Shown here piece after piece: positions 24,221-35,934 of a stretch of 64,000 nucleotides of DNA. The translations under genes were made by a program, and so were the position numbers. How positions within the stretch are numbered: position 1 is the stretch's first letter; the number at the start of each line of letters is the position of its first letter. This stretch comes from Histoplasma ohiense (lineage: Eukaryota > Ascomycota > Eurotiomycetes > Onygenales > Ajellomycetaceae). Below the pieces are notes generated by a model that was given only the letters and a program-made list of their open reading frames with translations, did no database searches and was not told the DNA's origin. The DNA lies in assembly GCA_017607445.1 (NCBI GenBank), contig JAEVHH010000002.1, positions 806,001-870,000 on the forward strand, in the 5' to 3' direction.

Positions 24221-25194
24221 ATGGCACCGGGTAACGGACTGGCGGCCGGGTCACACTCCCAGCTGGACCCATATGAAGCAGCGCTGCTGGAACTTGCCCA
24301 GACTTCGAACACGCGTGAAGTCTTGTCGCTGTCCCGCAAAGAGTTGGAGGCGCTAGAACTATATGACCGCATTCAGGAACAAGAACTTGAGACAGCCCTG
24401 CTATCACAAGGTATTTTTTATTCTTAAATAACCCTTTCTTCCCTGCTTCTATTCTTTCCTTTTTCGTCCCTACGGAGAACTTATTCGTTACAGACTATTC
24501 TGAGCCCCGACCTGACGATGACGATGATGATCTTGAAGCCCAGCTTGAGGCAGCAGAACGCGAATTGTTGGAGGCTCGATCCACATACTCCGTGAGGAGA
24601 AAAGCGATTGAAACAATCCTCATGACGGACCCGAGCATCCAATCAGTCCACTCCATATCCGATTCCCCCGCGGAGAGGTATGCGTCAATATATATCTCCA
24701 TGTCTCCCCAGCGCCTGTTTTCGTGATTATTTCTTTGTATTTGTGGCTCTGTATGATTTACTCATCGGCTCTCCCTCTCCATATATGTATGTATATATAA
24801 GTGCAGAGCCCTTCTACCGCTTATCAACCGCCGTGATCTCCTATCACTCATCTACGTGAACCTATCCCGTGCCCACGCGTCATGCACACAATCTCTCTCC
24901 AACACAAAAGTGGACAGTATGCATGGCACCGCAAAGACCCAGGAGTTGGTGCAGACCCTTCTCGGGCTCACGAGTGCAGAAAAGTCCCGGAGAGAAGCGA
25001 TAACAGACCCGGCGCTTATATCTCAACTGGAAGCGCAGGAGAAAGAGACCAAGGCTGAGAGAGCGAGCTGGGTGACCATGAAACGCGTCGTCAGCGCCAT
25101 CATTGTCGCGAGTGGCATTGACTGGGCAGCGGATGAAGGACTTCATGACTTGGTGGTTGATGACGAAGATGATGATGTCTCGGACGGCACCTGA
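24221..25194 (+). CDS. CENP-H-like kinetochore protein (Fta3/Mcm16 type)
   Basis: Three exons, 24221-24410, 24494-24677 and 24807-25194, give 253 aa. All junctions keep frame (GTATTT...CAG phase 1, GTATGC...CAG phase 2). The protein is almost entirely helical: an N-terminal Leu/Glu-rich coiled coil (about 14-62, EVLSLSRKELEALELYDRI), an acidic DDDDDD patch followed by a second helix (about 72-100), and a C-terminal block with LINRRDLLSLIYVNLSRAHA (about 129-148), KTQELVQTLLGLT and VVSAIIVASGIDWAADEGLHDLV (about 215-237). This C-terminal pattern, ending in '..sGvdWa.D..L..lV', is how I recognise CENP-H (PF05837) in ascomycetes. CENP-H is an inner-kinetochore (CCAN) subunit that partners CENP-I/K. 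A different coiled-coil kinetochore family is possible. Confidence 0.62.
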
Positions 25195-25422
25195 AGGATC
25201 AGGCGTTTCCGGTTTTTTGATCCGCCTATTTCTTTCCACCCCGTTGATCCTACATACCCCCCTCCGGAATTCTCAAAGTCCCAACGAAGAAGCAAACGGA
25301 TCTCGGACATTTTTCTCCATCTCCAACGTGGAGGAGCGCTTTCAGCGCATGGAGCATATCTAACTATCCTCCCTCGGTATCTGCCTATCTGGAAATTCAT
25401 CACGTGATTCATATAAAGGCAT

Positions 25423-25436
25423 CCATGGATCCATGG
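25423..25436. repeat. 14-nt palindrome CCATGGATCCATGG, second copy
   Basis: Same palindrome as at 8995-9010. It lies 17 bases after a CACGTGA E-box-like word (25401-25407). Function unknown. Confidence 0.55.
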
Positions 25437-26009
25437 GGCCTGAATAGCATATCTCTTTTAAGCCGTACAGAGCCCCCACATTGGACGATAACGAAAGCAT
25501 ATATGGGGGGTTGTGGTTCTGCCCAGCTCTTCCCCACGCCCGGGATAGTTTCCATAGTATGTCCAAATAATACACTCTTACCACCCAAAGACAAAAAGGG
25601 TCCACAGTAAAACAATGATTAGCTGTAATATATCCATTTGTTTATTTCTATCCTCTTATCTATTTGAGATAGGCTCATTAGTGAGTGAGCCTTGTCCTAA
25701 AAAAAAAAAAAAATGAAAGTTGTTGTTTGCTTCATCAAATCATCATTTAAGGTAGAGAGGAAATGGAGTTGGAAGCTTTGAAGGGGGGGGTCCGTCTTCC
25801 TCCTTCGGGGCCTCCTAACAGTTTGCTCGTTTATTCTTGCGACTCTGACCTTTACGAAACCGGACTATTGTTTCTAGCTGGTGAAGGAGGCTGTCCTGCA
25901 GATTAAATGGTCAATAGTAAGGTAAGGGGGTACATGGATTTGTCCGGTTTGTCGTCCCTTTTCGCAAAGAATAATATTGTGCATAAAATAAACATAAGGT
26001 TATGGTGAG

Positions 26010-26072
26010 TTATTGTTATTATTATTGTTATTATTGTTATTATTATTATTTCTATTATTATTATTATTTTTA
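26010..26072. repeat. TTA/TTG trinucleotide microsatellite
   Basis: About 63 bases made of TTATTG and TTA units with a few interruptions, in intergenic DNA downstream of the CENP-H-like gene. Confidence 0.85.
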
Positions 26073-27760
26073 TTTGGACTTTTAACATTGGATGGTTTGA
26101 TATCAACAACGCGGTCAAGTAGATATGGATGTTGACGATGTGGAAGTATCTGGTACTTTTATTTGTTCGGTAGCAGGCTCATTGTTTCAGGTACAAGATA
26201 CCTACACACTACTTGAGTAGATCCATGGATACCGCATTCCAAAGATTATCACTGCGTATTAAGCGTTTGGGTAGTATCGGACCATTTTTCCCATACTGCA
26301 TGGGAGACGGGTCGCCAGTGACGGTGGAGGACGACTTAACGTAAGTGTATGATATGTAAGGGAGCAAAACAGGATGCCCAGGTATCATTCATTGTTATGA
26401 TCGTATCATGATGAAAGTGAAGGTGGGTGTGTTGCAACGATCACGCCATAGGCTTTTTCTCCTGCGTCGCTTTTGTGACTGCGTATTGGGGTTACCATAC
26501 GTGTTCACCCCTCCAACTCTCCCTCATCACATTGTCTGTATCAACCCACCGTAATACATGTAACGGTATTGTAACTGTCCACTCCACCCAACTGCGCGCT
26601 GCTTTCCTTGTGTACTCTGTCGGCTGGAATACCAACCTCTAGCATCGATATAAGCCTCATATCAGCATTGTGGGTGGAAACTGCCAAATGCCTGGATAAC
26701 GAGGCATGGAACCATCAACTTTCCAGCAGTCCCGGTTCACTTTATTGGGATTATGTCGCCCAGCACACTGGTGGAGGGTACCTGCCTCTGCAGAGGAAGG
26801 GGAGAGCTGTTACCAGTATCATGCTCTCTTGGTTCTGTATGGATGGTCGGTCATACACTAAAGTTTTGATACTGTGCAATCCTTGAATCGTACAGAACGG
26901 GCAGGATCATGGAAGAAGCAACCAGTAATCGACCCTGCTGCGGTGGATGCTTGTCCATTTTTTGGGCGTTCCTTTGAAGACAAAAGTTCCTCTTTTTGTT
27001 TGGGCTGGCTGGCTGGGCAGCTAGCTGATTTTGCATCGCTATGATATACGGGATATACGCAAGGTAAAACGCACGACCCTGTATACATTCCGCACAAAGC
27101 GCCCATCATGGGCATGCCCCAAATGTTCACGTATTTTCCCCCGCTGTTGCTGCTGACGAGTACTTCGCCTCCGGCTGGGCTCGTTTATGTCCACCGGACG
27201 AAAATCTTGCCGCTACGCAGCAGCATATTGAACGATTAGCGGATATTTGGAGTGGACGAAAAGAGCAGCATGCGGAATTACTGTATAATAAATAATCACC
27301 CCAATATTTATTCCAAGGGTACAACCAATTAGAAAGGAGATGGGAAAAGTCAACGGGAAAGCAAAGGGGTGTGGAAAGTTGGAATAAATAATGGGGGATC
27401 ACCTCAAGATGAGTTATTGTTACATACTGTGGACAAATAGTTAAACTTACAGGAAGGAAGGATCAGTGTGATTACGCAACGTACGATAATAGTTATGTTT
27501 TGTTGTTTTTGTTGTGAAGGGAAAGTTGCTCGATCAAAGAGGGAAATTCATCAGGGTTATGGGGACGGGGCCAATTTTAATCAACACGCACTCAACAAGG
27601 CCCGGATGAGCCGACCAAGCAGAACCGCAAGTGGATTTCGAAAAACCACGCTCCATCGAGCCTTATCGTCACGTCCCATTGTTTCATCGCGGCCCATTTT
27701 TGTGACAAGCGGCTGCCTTGCCTGGTTGGTATGGCACTGTGTGCTGTAATTGCGTGGTAA

Positions 27761-27801
27761 AATTGGGTAAAACTGGGTAAAACTGGGTAAAACTGGGGTA
27801 A
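27761..27801. repeat. Tandem 10-mer repeat AACTGGGTAA, about four copies
   Basis: Consecutive units AATTGGGTAA, AACTGGGTAA, AACTGGGTAA and AACTGGGGTAA, preceded by a diverged GCGTGGTAA. It lies about 0.9 kb upstream of the HMG-box gene. Confidence 0.85.
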
Positions 27802-28678
27802 ATGACAGTACGACGGGCAGTCCTCAGGCCAGAATATGCGGGCCCTGCAATTGCTTTGGTCTCGCCCGGTGATTTTGCCTCAGCAGAGCCAGGCCAAAAG
27901 GCGGCACTCCTGCGCTGCCTCTCTTTTCCTCGCTGCTCTGCTCTCCCTCTCTTTTCTCCCTCACCAAATTTCTCCCATACAACTTTTCGCTGCCATTTCC
28001 CCCTCCACGCAACCCAAAAAAGCCCCCATACAAAAATAAAGTACGACACACCGAGTAAGTCGAGCTCCCCTCTTCATAAATTTTGGTTTTCCTAGCACGC
28101 CTTTTACTTATTCCCCAACACTCGACCAAATTATTTGTATCCACAACATTCTATTCTCCCCATACAATGCCTCTCATCGTTGTTTAAACGCGCTTGTTTG
28201 TTTTTCATAAACCATTGTCGCTGTCCTGTTTTCATTCCAACCATTGCTTGTTCATTCTCTTTACAATGTTGCCCGTGAGCTAGCCCTGCTTCCACGCCCA
28301 ACAAGGAGCTCCAAGATGTAAAAACATGCGCCCATTGAGCGCTGTCGCGTCTCTAAACTGCTCCAAAAAGGCGCTTCATCTTTGGAGCTCATCGCTGGTC
28401 GTCGTCACAGCTGCTGCTTTGTCACGACACGACATACGCGCATCGCAGCCCACCCCAAACAAACCCCTTTCATGACCTAGGCCATGACCACCATAGAACT
28501 GTCTGGCTGAAAATTCCACCCGGGTTACGCGTCATTCACCGTTTTCTTCAATTCTTTTGGCTGCGACATGATTGAATCTTTCTCCTAGTTGCGTAAGCTC
28601 AATCGGAAGAAGCTGACTGACACCGCATCGCATCTACACAGCAACCACCACACTCACCACATTCAAAACTGCATCAAC

Positions 28679-29357
28679 ATGCCGAAGGAAAAAGCTTCCC
28701 GCAAAACTAAGGCTCGCAGTATCGAAAAGAAGAAGAAAGGTACGTAAATCCATCCAATCTGCGGAGGCGGCACATCCCCCCCACTCTTGTTGCGACTATT
28801 TCGATTTCTAACTCACCCGCATTTACAGACCCCAATGCTCCCAAGCGTGGTCTCTCCGCCTACATGTTCTTCGCCAACGAGCAGCGCGAAAACGTCCGGG
28901 AGGAAAACCCCGGTATCTCTTTCGGTATGTTTCAAGCAACGCGATGAAAAAAACTCCTCGCGCCGTTCAATTCCATCCAACCCCGATTCCCCAATCCTTT
29001 CCATTCCCCTAGGCCCAAAATTGTATCTAACGCGTATCCTTATCGCAGGCCAAGTTGGTAAAGTCCTCGGAGAGAGATGGAAGGCCTTGAACGAGAAGCA
29101 GCGTGCGCCCTACGAGGCTAAAGCTGCTGCCGACAAGAAGCGTTACGAGGACGAGAAGGCCAGCTACAATGTATGTCTTGCATTTTTCTTCATTATTTCC
29201 CCCCCTCCCCCTCCCCCCACATAAACGTCCCCATTCCTCTGGCGGCCACAACCACCACCCCGTTCCCTCCTCTTCCCCTACCCGCTTTATGCCAATCTCC
29301 GAATGTGCTGACAATACCCCGCAAAAGGCACAGGATGAGGATGACGAGTCTTCCTAA
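28679..29357 (+). CDS. nhp6: Nhp6-type HMG-box non-histone chromosomal protein
   Basis: Small architectural DNA-bending protein of chromatin that works with FACT and at RNA polymerase III and II promoters. Four exons, 28679-28739, 28829-28924, 29049-29170 and 29328-29357, give 102 aa, the usual size for Nhp6. It starts with a basic segment (MPKEKASRKTKARSIEKKKK) that contacts the minor groove. A single HMG box spans about residues 21-95 (DPNAPKRGLSAYMFFANEQR, SFGQVGKVLGERWKAL, RAPYEAKAAADKKRYE), with the usual aromatic core residues. The end is a short acidic tail (AQDEDDESS). Introns are GTACGT...CAG, GTATGT...CAG, GTATGT...AAG; the final 10-codon exon is short but restores the family's C-terminus and stop. 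A long CT-rich leader upstream fits strong constitutive expression (inference). Confidence 0.95.
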
Positions 29358-31324
29358 GTGGCAGGCAGGCAGGGGGCTTCGGGCATGAAAATGAAACAGC
29401 AATTAAATCGACGTTTTAAAGGGAGATCGTGTCCGGCTTTTTTTTTTTTGTTTTCTTCCCTGCTGGCTCCTGTAATCTGTCTCTGTACTCTTTGTTTGAT
29501 TCTCTCATTGTTGCTTTCAACTAATTGTTGTTTGTCGATGATGATGATGATGCTACTGCTGTTGCTGCTGCTACTGCTGTTCTCTTGTGACGGTTCTATA
29601 TCGGTTGATCCAATGGCTTTTCTTTGCTTTCTCCCTATTCATCCTTTTATTATTTATATTTGTGCCTCTTGCCTGGGAATGGGAAACGGGAATGATGGTG
29701 CGGGTTGTCAATTGTGGCTCCTTTCTTTTTGTTACTTGCTTTTATTTCCTTTTTCCCTTGTTCTTTTCTCTTTTTTTTCGCCCTTTTTTTTTTTTTCTTT
29801 TACTTAAAATATTCCATATGATGGCTCTTGCTGTTTCTGCTGTTATTTTATGTTAACTCTAATGAAAGGGTTTTTATCGGGTTTTTTAAATGTAATTCTT
29901 TTTTTATATACTTTTTCTCCAACCTGTGATTTTTTTTAAATTGTTATTGTATGTAAGGGCAGGTATTTTGCTTTTCTTTTTCTCTGCGCGAAACAAATGC
30001 GGTTTTTTTTCGCTTCTCTTGTCTTCGTTTAAAATATGTTTGACCTATGAGAGAGTAAATGAGTCTGTCTGAAAATGGGGATTTTTTTCTTATTCTTATT
30101 CAATCTCTTCCTTTCTCCCCCTCTCCCCACTCTCTCTGTGTCCGTTTTGGTTTTCTGACTTGCTTGGTTTTTAATTCTGTCTGATTCATTGTCCGTTTCT
30201 AATATATCTACGACAAAGTACGAGTGCGTCTGTTATTTAAAGGAGAAATGGGGCAATGGGCGTAAATAGGTAAAATGCAAAGGGCCTAGAGAAGGGGAAA
30301 TTCAGATGGAGCTGAACGAGTTTCTCCTGTTATTGGTTTAAATAATCTATTTGAGAGAAGATAGTAGTGCTCTGTGACTGGCTGTGGTTTATTCTTGTGC
30401 TGATATCAATGGATTCATGTTCTGAGCTTTTATGCATGTAGCATTACTATATACTTACTGGCTTGCACAAGAGCTTCCTAGATCCATAAACACGCATATA
30501 TTTATTTATTATGTGTATCAAGTACAGTGTGGATATGGACTGCAAATCTCCACTCCAATTTGTGCATTATTGCATCTATATTGTCACCACAGTATATTAA
30601 ATCAAGAACGGGGCTTCAGTTCCAGGCTGGTGAGAGGCCCAAAAGATAAGAGAGTGAATTGTTTGTTTCTATATCAAGGGTATATTTGTTAGCACATTGA
30701 TTTCTTTCCTGGCTGGGTGCTTGACTCTTTCAACCTAGGTTCTGTGCTGTGCTCCGATGTGCTGTGCCTCTGTGTTGGGCAGTGGTGGATACAGGCTACC
30801 CATTTCTTGTTTGTCAATCAACTATTCGCCGTTTCAGAAGGCACCTTGGGAGGAATGAGGATGTGAGTTATTGGATGTAAAGAGAGATGCTGCAAACCAA
30901 CTTGCTGAAGCAACAAACAAACAACGCCCATTATCCAGGGGGCCGCTCGATGACTAATGCCGCGCCTGGCGGTGAGGGGCATTGCTAGGCTTTACTGGGC
31001 TTAGTGCATCGATGCGGCTTCAAATGCCAACTCACCCGCTGAAATTCCCCAGGAGCCGCGTCTAATATTTATTTTCTCCACTCGGCCGTATATTATGAGG
31101 ATGAAGCGAGCGTTTTGGACAGTGGGAGCCTTGACCAGAACTCATCACTACCTTGTCCTTTAACTCCCTGATTGTCCTCTCAAGGTTGTTTACCTATACT
31201 ACATACCATCCCATATCATTTTAAGTTTCATCCCTTTCAGAAAGCTCGGATGTAAATGTCCCCCACCCAAATCTTTTGCCTGTGATGGGCGTCTTCCGTT
31301 GACCCCGTCATCAACTGCGCCAGT
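29358..31324. other. T-rich 3' region of nhp6 and intergenic DNA
   Basis: About 2 kb with no supportable gene. From about 29440 to 30130 the + strand is very T/C-rich with many TTTT runs. A GAT/CTG trinucleotide patch lies at 29538-29580. The rest up to the gene at 31325 shows no coding signal. Confidence 0.6.
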
Positions 31325-33857
31325 ATGAGTTTCATCCAAGCAGCTCTGGACGCTGAGAATGTCGCGAGCACCTTCAGCAAATTTGTCGCCTATGTGCCGG
31401 ATGATGCTTCCAATATCACCTCCGTAGTCACAGAGTTCTTTACGATCTGTGCCAGTCTCCGTTCTCTGGAAACTCTCCACAATTCCCCGCTCAGATCTAA
31501 CTTTATCTACATTAACAATGATGTAGAGTTGGTCGTCGGGGTGAGCCTTCACCATACTACCCGGGTGATCAATGAAGCGTTCATTGCAATGGACAACGGT
31601 GGCCAGGCACAGGCTTCGCAGCACACTGTCCGGCAGACCTGGTTGAATTTGCACAATTACTTCCAACACGAAGCTGGGTACCCGCTCTCTGTCCGGCTTC
31701 AGTACTATAAGCAAATGCTGGCGGAACTTATTTTGGTTGTCAGAAAGTAAATTCTTCCTCCCTTTGTAAATTTATCAGTTTTGGAAAACCTGCTTCTATA
31801 TCCCACCCACAAGCAAAACTGAAGAATCTATTTACTGATCTGTAACTGCAATTTCAGTGAACGTGGAGATCAAGCGGCTCTCACTAACCTCCGTAAAGCG
31901 TTAACTATACTCCGCATGGCCCAAGATCAGCGATATGCCGCTGATACAGAGCGAAGGCGTCAGGTAAATTTCACCAATGACGGTCGTACCTTTGGACCCC
32001 CTCCGCCCACTACTCCCCTTGGACCATCCACAACATTTGCACCCACCATGCCCACCGCACCTCCTCTATCAGTAGTCCCTCCCGCACCCCCGCCTCCGAC
32101 CTTAGGTACACGTCCCCGTTCAAATACTCCACCTTTGAAGAGTGCACTGCGCAAACCAACACCAGTCTCCGCAACCCCAACCCTGAAACGGTCATATGAA
32201 CGTCGAAGACCAACTGGTGGTCGCACCGCATCCCCACATGCCCCTGGTTGGTTTGAGGTTGAAAGTCCGGTTCCTTCGTTTGAATCGCTAGATTCTCCTT
32301 CAACAACGGATTCTACCAGCACCGATTCGTTTTCGTTTCTTGATCCTGTTGATCACTGGGCTGTGGCTTTGTTCAGTAGCCTTACAACCACAACCGAGAC
32401 GCCATTACCTCATTCAAACAAAGGGTTAGTTTGTTCTTTTGCTTTTTCATTCTACTAAAAGTTCCCGGGGTTCGGTGATATTCACGATAACTAAAAAATT
32501 CGTTATAGATCCAAATGTTATGCCGCCGGTTTTAGTATGCCGGATACACTAGCTCGTCTTGAGAAGGACTTCCACGAGTTGTTTCGACTGTAAGTATATG
32601 TCTTATATATTATTCCCTTCCCGTTTATATTTTTGGTACTGAGTGGCTTTCAGGAAGTTCGAACCAAATTTGATCATCATTCTATACTTGCGTGCACGTG
32701 ACCATCGCGCTCGGATCCTATGCCAAGTCACCTGTTCACCGTCAAAGACAGTTTATGCGACGGAACCGTTGAACAGGCTTACGCTCTCTCGCCAACAATC
32801 CAATCTCCTATTGTGTACATCGTCATCGAAAGAACAAGGATTAAGGGCCTGGCTGAGTCTCCAATTTGACACTATTGAGAGTAAGAAAGCCAGACCATCT
32901 TCCAGCCCCATTGTTTATCATCATCTAACTTAACCTGCTAGAAATGGTATTGTTTCATTGCGCATTTATTGCGCTTCGAGGACAAGATTCCGGTCACCCA
33001 ATCAGCAGTACTCCAGACCCATTTTCTCTCGATGAAAAGGAAATCTATGGCGGGTACGTACAGGAGCGTATTAAGCTAGGACTAAATATTCCATGTCGGC
33101 CTCTTGATACTAACATAAATCACTTTTTGCAAAGCTTGATCCTCGATGATAGTTATCTCCACGCGCTTCGTATTTTCCAGGATCGCGCTTCCGGTGTTAT
33201 CCGTTTACAGGCCTCGATTCACTCTGGTGAACTGGCAGAGTAAGTCTCCATTCCTCCGGCTGTATTGATATATAGTCACCCCTCTATTAATTTTGATATA
33301 AAACTACCAATTACCCTCCAAAAACCCCATTGCCAGAGATCATGGAACTGACATATAATTCTATTTCCGAAATAACAGCGTTCCTGTATGGACGGCTTTT
33401 ATACACGATTATATAGGGTCGAAATCATGGATGCGGCGCGTGGACTATAAAACAATTATCCTTTCGGATCTCGACCGTGCGACATTCATCCATTCAGATC
33501 AATATACTCCTCGAATAACTCGACATCATGAGCATGTGCTTACTTTTACCAAAGAATCCGGTGAGTGGCTTTTGTTTTGTTTTGCTTTTATTTTTATTTG
33601 TTTTTAAAGTTAGTTTTTCAGCCCATGTCGATGCTGCATCATCATCTCTTGGATGTTTAATTCCGGTCCTACCTGGGTGAACATGAGGAGGGTTCGGAGA
33701 TAAATTTTCTTCGTCTGCTTTTTCCTCCCTTTATCCAATCCTTCTATTGCAGAGTTATGGGTTTGCTTACTCTCTTTTCGGTTCCGGTTCGCTAGATGCG
33801 GAAGACTTTGAGTCGGAGATTACCCTCCTTCGGCGTCATTCTCGACTTTATAAATGA
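31325..33857 (+). CDS. Unrecognised fungal protein with Pro-rich linker, eight exons
   Basis: I join 31325-31746, 31858-32424, 32509-32589, 32654-32880, 32942-33053, 33135-33239, 33379-33560 and 33796-33857 to give 585 aa; every junction preserves frame. The 33054-33134 intron is a multiple of three and could be read through, but it has a textbook GTACGT donor, TACTAAC branch point and CAAAG end. The N-terminal ~160 residues are helical (MSFIQAALDAENVASTFSKF, HTVRQTWLNLHNYFQHEAG). Next is a Pro/Thr-rich disordered linker (about 185-270). The C-terminal half alternates strands and helices with a FHCAFIALR segment and VPVWTAFIHDYIGS. The layout resembles a multi-paralogue family of uncharacterised proteins in Eurotiomycetes, but I cannot name a domain or function. 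The last intron (235 nt) is the least certain. Confidence 0.72.
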
Positions 33858-34830
33858 ACCGGAGTTCTTTTTGGATGGTACGGCTTATTCACGGCAAATC
33901 CTGGCTTGCAACAAACCCTCCATTTCATCGATCTGGTACCATCCTACCTATACGAGCGGGATGGAAATGAAGAAAGCCTAACGAAACTCACGAACTTGAT
34001 GATGCCCACGACCTGCCTGCTTTTAAACTAAAACATGATATGTCCAAAATATGCATCCCCCCCGCCCCCGCCCCCCCCTTCTTAACTTACGATGATACGA
34101 TGATATGACCAAACCTTTCTTTGCCTAATTCTTCAAAATGGCCAAACGACGACGAAACGACAAACACATGAGCGATGATTTGATTTGATTGTATTTGCGA
34201 AGAGCGAAACGGAGTAAGTGGATGGGAAAATTCTCTCTTCATCAGTGTCTTCTAATACTGAGATTTCCTTGCTTATTTTTCTCCTTTCTTTTTCTTTTTC
34301 TTTTCTTTTTTTCTTTTTTTCTTTTTTTTTTTTTTTTGAGATGTGCTACTTTGGTGAGCATTCAATTCTCATTGTGTGCCTTTTTCTTCCTTTCCTTTCT
34401 TTTTTGTTTCAAGTTTATTTGTTCACAAGTTTTCTACAATTTAATCGTATATTCAAGCATTCGACTATCCTTTATTTCTACTGCAATTATTATCCATGTG
34501 CCATTTTCTGTTTCGTTTTGCCACTTGGGGAAAGGAATTTGCTATATTGTGGTTTCTCCACATCCCTCCTGTGTTTACATTGGATGATATTCCTTTGCTC
34601 CAAATATTTTAACATTTTGTTCATTTTGTATTCTTTGCTACCTATAGGCTTAACTCGCATCTTTAATATTTTTGCGTCGTGTTCATTTATACCCATAAAA
34701 ATACACCATTTCCCCTGTATGACGTAATGTTAAATGACCAAAAAATGAAATTGAATATACGATACCTTCTGTACTATTTAAAAAATTGTCAAGAAAAAGG
34801 TGGTATCCTACACCCCTCATAGCTCCATAT
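33858..34830. other. Intergenic region between convergent genes
   Basis: About 970 bases between two converging 3' ends. It contains a C-rich run at 34058-34078 and a pure pyrimidine (T/C) tract at about 34270-34340. No gene seen; probably two 3' UTRs. Confidence 0.65.
34270..34340 (+). repeat. Polypyrimidine tract
   Basis: About 70 bases almost entirely of T and C, with TTTTC repeats and a final run of 18 T, on the + strand between convergent genes. Confidence 0.8.
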
Positions 34831-35934
34831 TTACATGTCTATTCCCTCCATACCTCCAACATCAGCCCAGAATTTCTCAAAATCAACCCCTTGGTCTTCA
34901 AACAGCTGCTGCGTCTCCTGCATCGTCTTTTTCTGTCGTTCATGCGTAAATCCACCGGGCTGGGTACTCTCATACTGAATCAACTCCACCCAACGGAAAA
35001 ACAAATCCTCCTTCCCCATCGACGCCAGCTTCTCCTGGAACATGATAATTTTGTCTCGCTGGGAATTTGACAGCGTTCCTCCATCCGCTGCCCGCGCGCC
35101 TTCGCCAGCACCACCATCCTCCGCCCCAACCTTCCATATCAGCCACCATAGCCCATCAGCCCCTTCCTCCCCACCCCCATGCACAAGCACTGAAGTCCTA
35201 AAATCATCAAACTTCAGCCCCCCCTCCGTAACAAGTTCATGCGCCTTGACCATTGCCGCAAAATCCAGATCCCAATCCGCATCAATGAGCAGATACCCGG
35301 TCTTCAGCAGCCGCTGCGGCGTGACAGCTGGGATAACCCTGGTCATTATCGTCTCGTTATCCTCCCGGATCCACGCTGGAGGCTTTAGCCCATCGCTCCA
35401 CGACGCCCTGCTTTTTCGCACGATGACTTCGCGGGCTTGGAAGCCGATCTTGCGGCGCCAGCGCGCGGGTCCAAGAGCAAAGCGGACGGGCCAGGGGAGG
35501 AGGATGGCGAGGAGAAGGTAATCAAAGAGAAAGGTTAGGGTCCTGCGGAGGAGGGTGGTGAATAGATACGACCAGCTTGCATTTGCTGTGTCGACTTGCG
35601 CGGGGCTTTCTTGCCCGAACGCCAAGGCGAGAATGTCGATGTAGGTCGAGTAGCCTGTGTAGACTCTTAGGAGGATCAAGGCTGAGATGATTATGTTTAG
35701 GAAGAGGGGTAGGGCGAAAATCTGGCGTTTGTGCTTTTCTGGGAGTGTGTCTAGGTGGATGAGGTAGACATGTTTTGGTGAGAGGGATGCTAGGAATGGG
35801 TTGAGCGATTGTGGTACTTTGGTGAAGGGGGCTGGCGCTGTTGAGAGTCTGCCTTTTTTGGAAGACGAATCTGGGGGCTTCGTAGTATATGCTGACAGTT
35901 TCTTATTTGAGGCAGCTTTGGTGGGCTTTGCCAT
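34831..35934 (-). CDS. Uncharacterised two-TM membrane protein
   Basis: Intronless, 367 aa from the ATG at 35934 (MAKPTKAASNKKLSAYTTKP). An upstream in-frame ATG at 36018 would add a 28-residue Arg/Lys-rich stretch I consider leader. The N-terminal 40 residues are basic and Ser-rich. Two hydrophobic segments follow: about 73-94 (FALPLFLNIIISALILLRVY) and 125-150 (FTTLLRRTLTFLFDYLLLAILLPWP). The remaining 215 residues are soluble, with an RKIGFQAREVIVRKS segment, a GYLLIDADWDLDFAAMVKAHELV helix and an acidic C-terminus ending near FEKFWADVGGMEG. I recall similar uncharacterised proteins in ascomycetes but know no function. The soluble domain is probably cytosolic (inference). It is divergent from the gene at 36600. 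Confidence 0.75.
   Translation of the reverse strand: MAKPTKAASNKKLSAYTTKPPDSSSKKGRLSTAPAPFTKVPQSLNPFLASLSPKHVYLIHLDTLPEKHKRQIFALPLFLNIIISALILLRVYTGYSTYIDILALAFGQESPAQVDTANASWSYLFTTLLRRTLTFLFDYLLLAILLPWPVRFALGPARWRRKIGFQAREVIVRKSRASWSDGLKPPAWIREDNETIMTRVIPAVTPQRLLKTGYLLIDADWDLDFAAMVKAHELVTEGGLKFDDFRTSVLVHGGGEEGADGLWWLIWKVGAEDGGAGEGARAADGGTLSNSQRDKIIMFQEKLASMGKEDLFFRWVELIQYESTQPGGFTHERQKKTMQETQQLFEDQGVDFEKFWADVGGMEGIDM

Larger units (their letters stand above)
25195..28678. other. Long gene-poor intergenic region
   Basis: About 3.5 kb with no supportable gene. It contains a 14-nt palindrome (25423-25436), a poly-A run near 25700-25713, a TTA/TTG trinucleotide repeat (about 26010-26072), a tandem 10-mer (27761-27801) and a long CT-rich leader before the HMG-box gene (from about 27900). 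An ATG-less open frame at 27071-27295 is no longer than expected by chance. Roughly the last 700 bases are probably the promoter and 5' UTR of the highly expressed-type Nhp6 gene (inference). Confidence 0.55.

Noticed and set aside
27071..27295. 75-codon + open frame without ATG, protein-like in its second half
   Set aside because: Length is within chance expectation at this composition and no splice acceptor or upstream exon could be shown.
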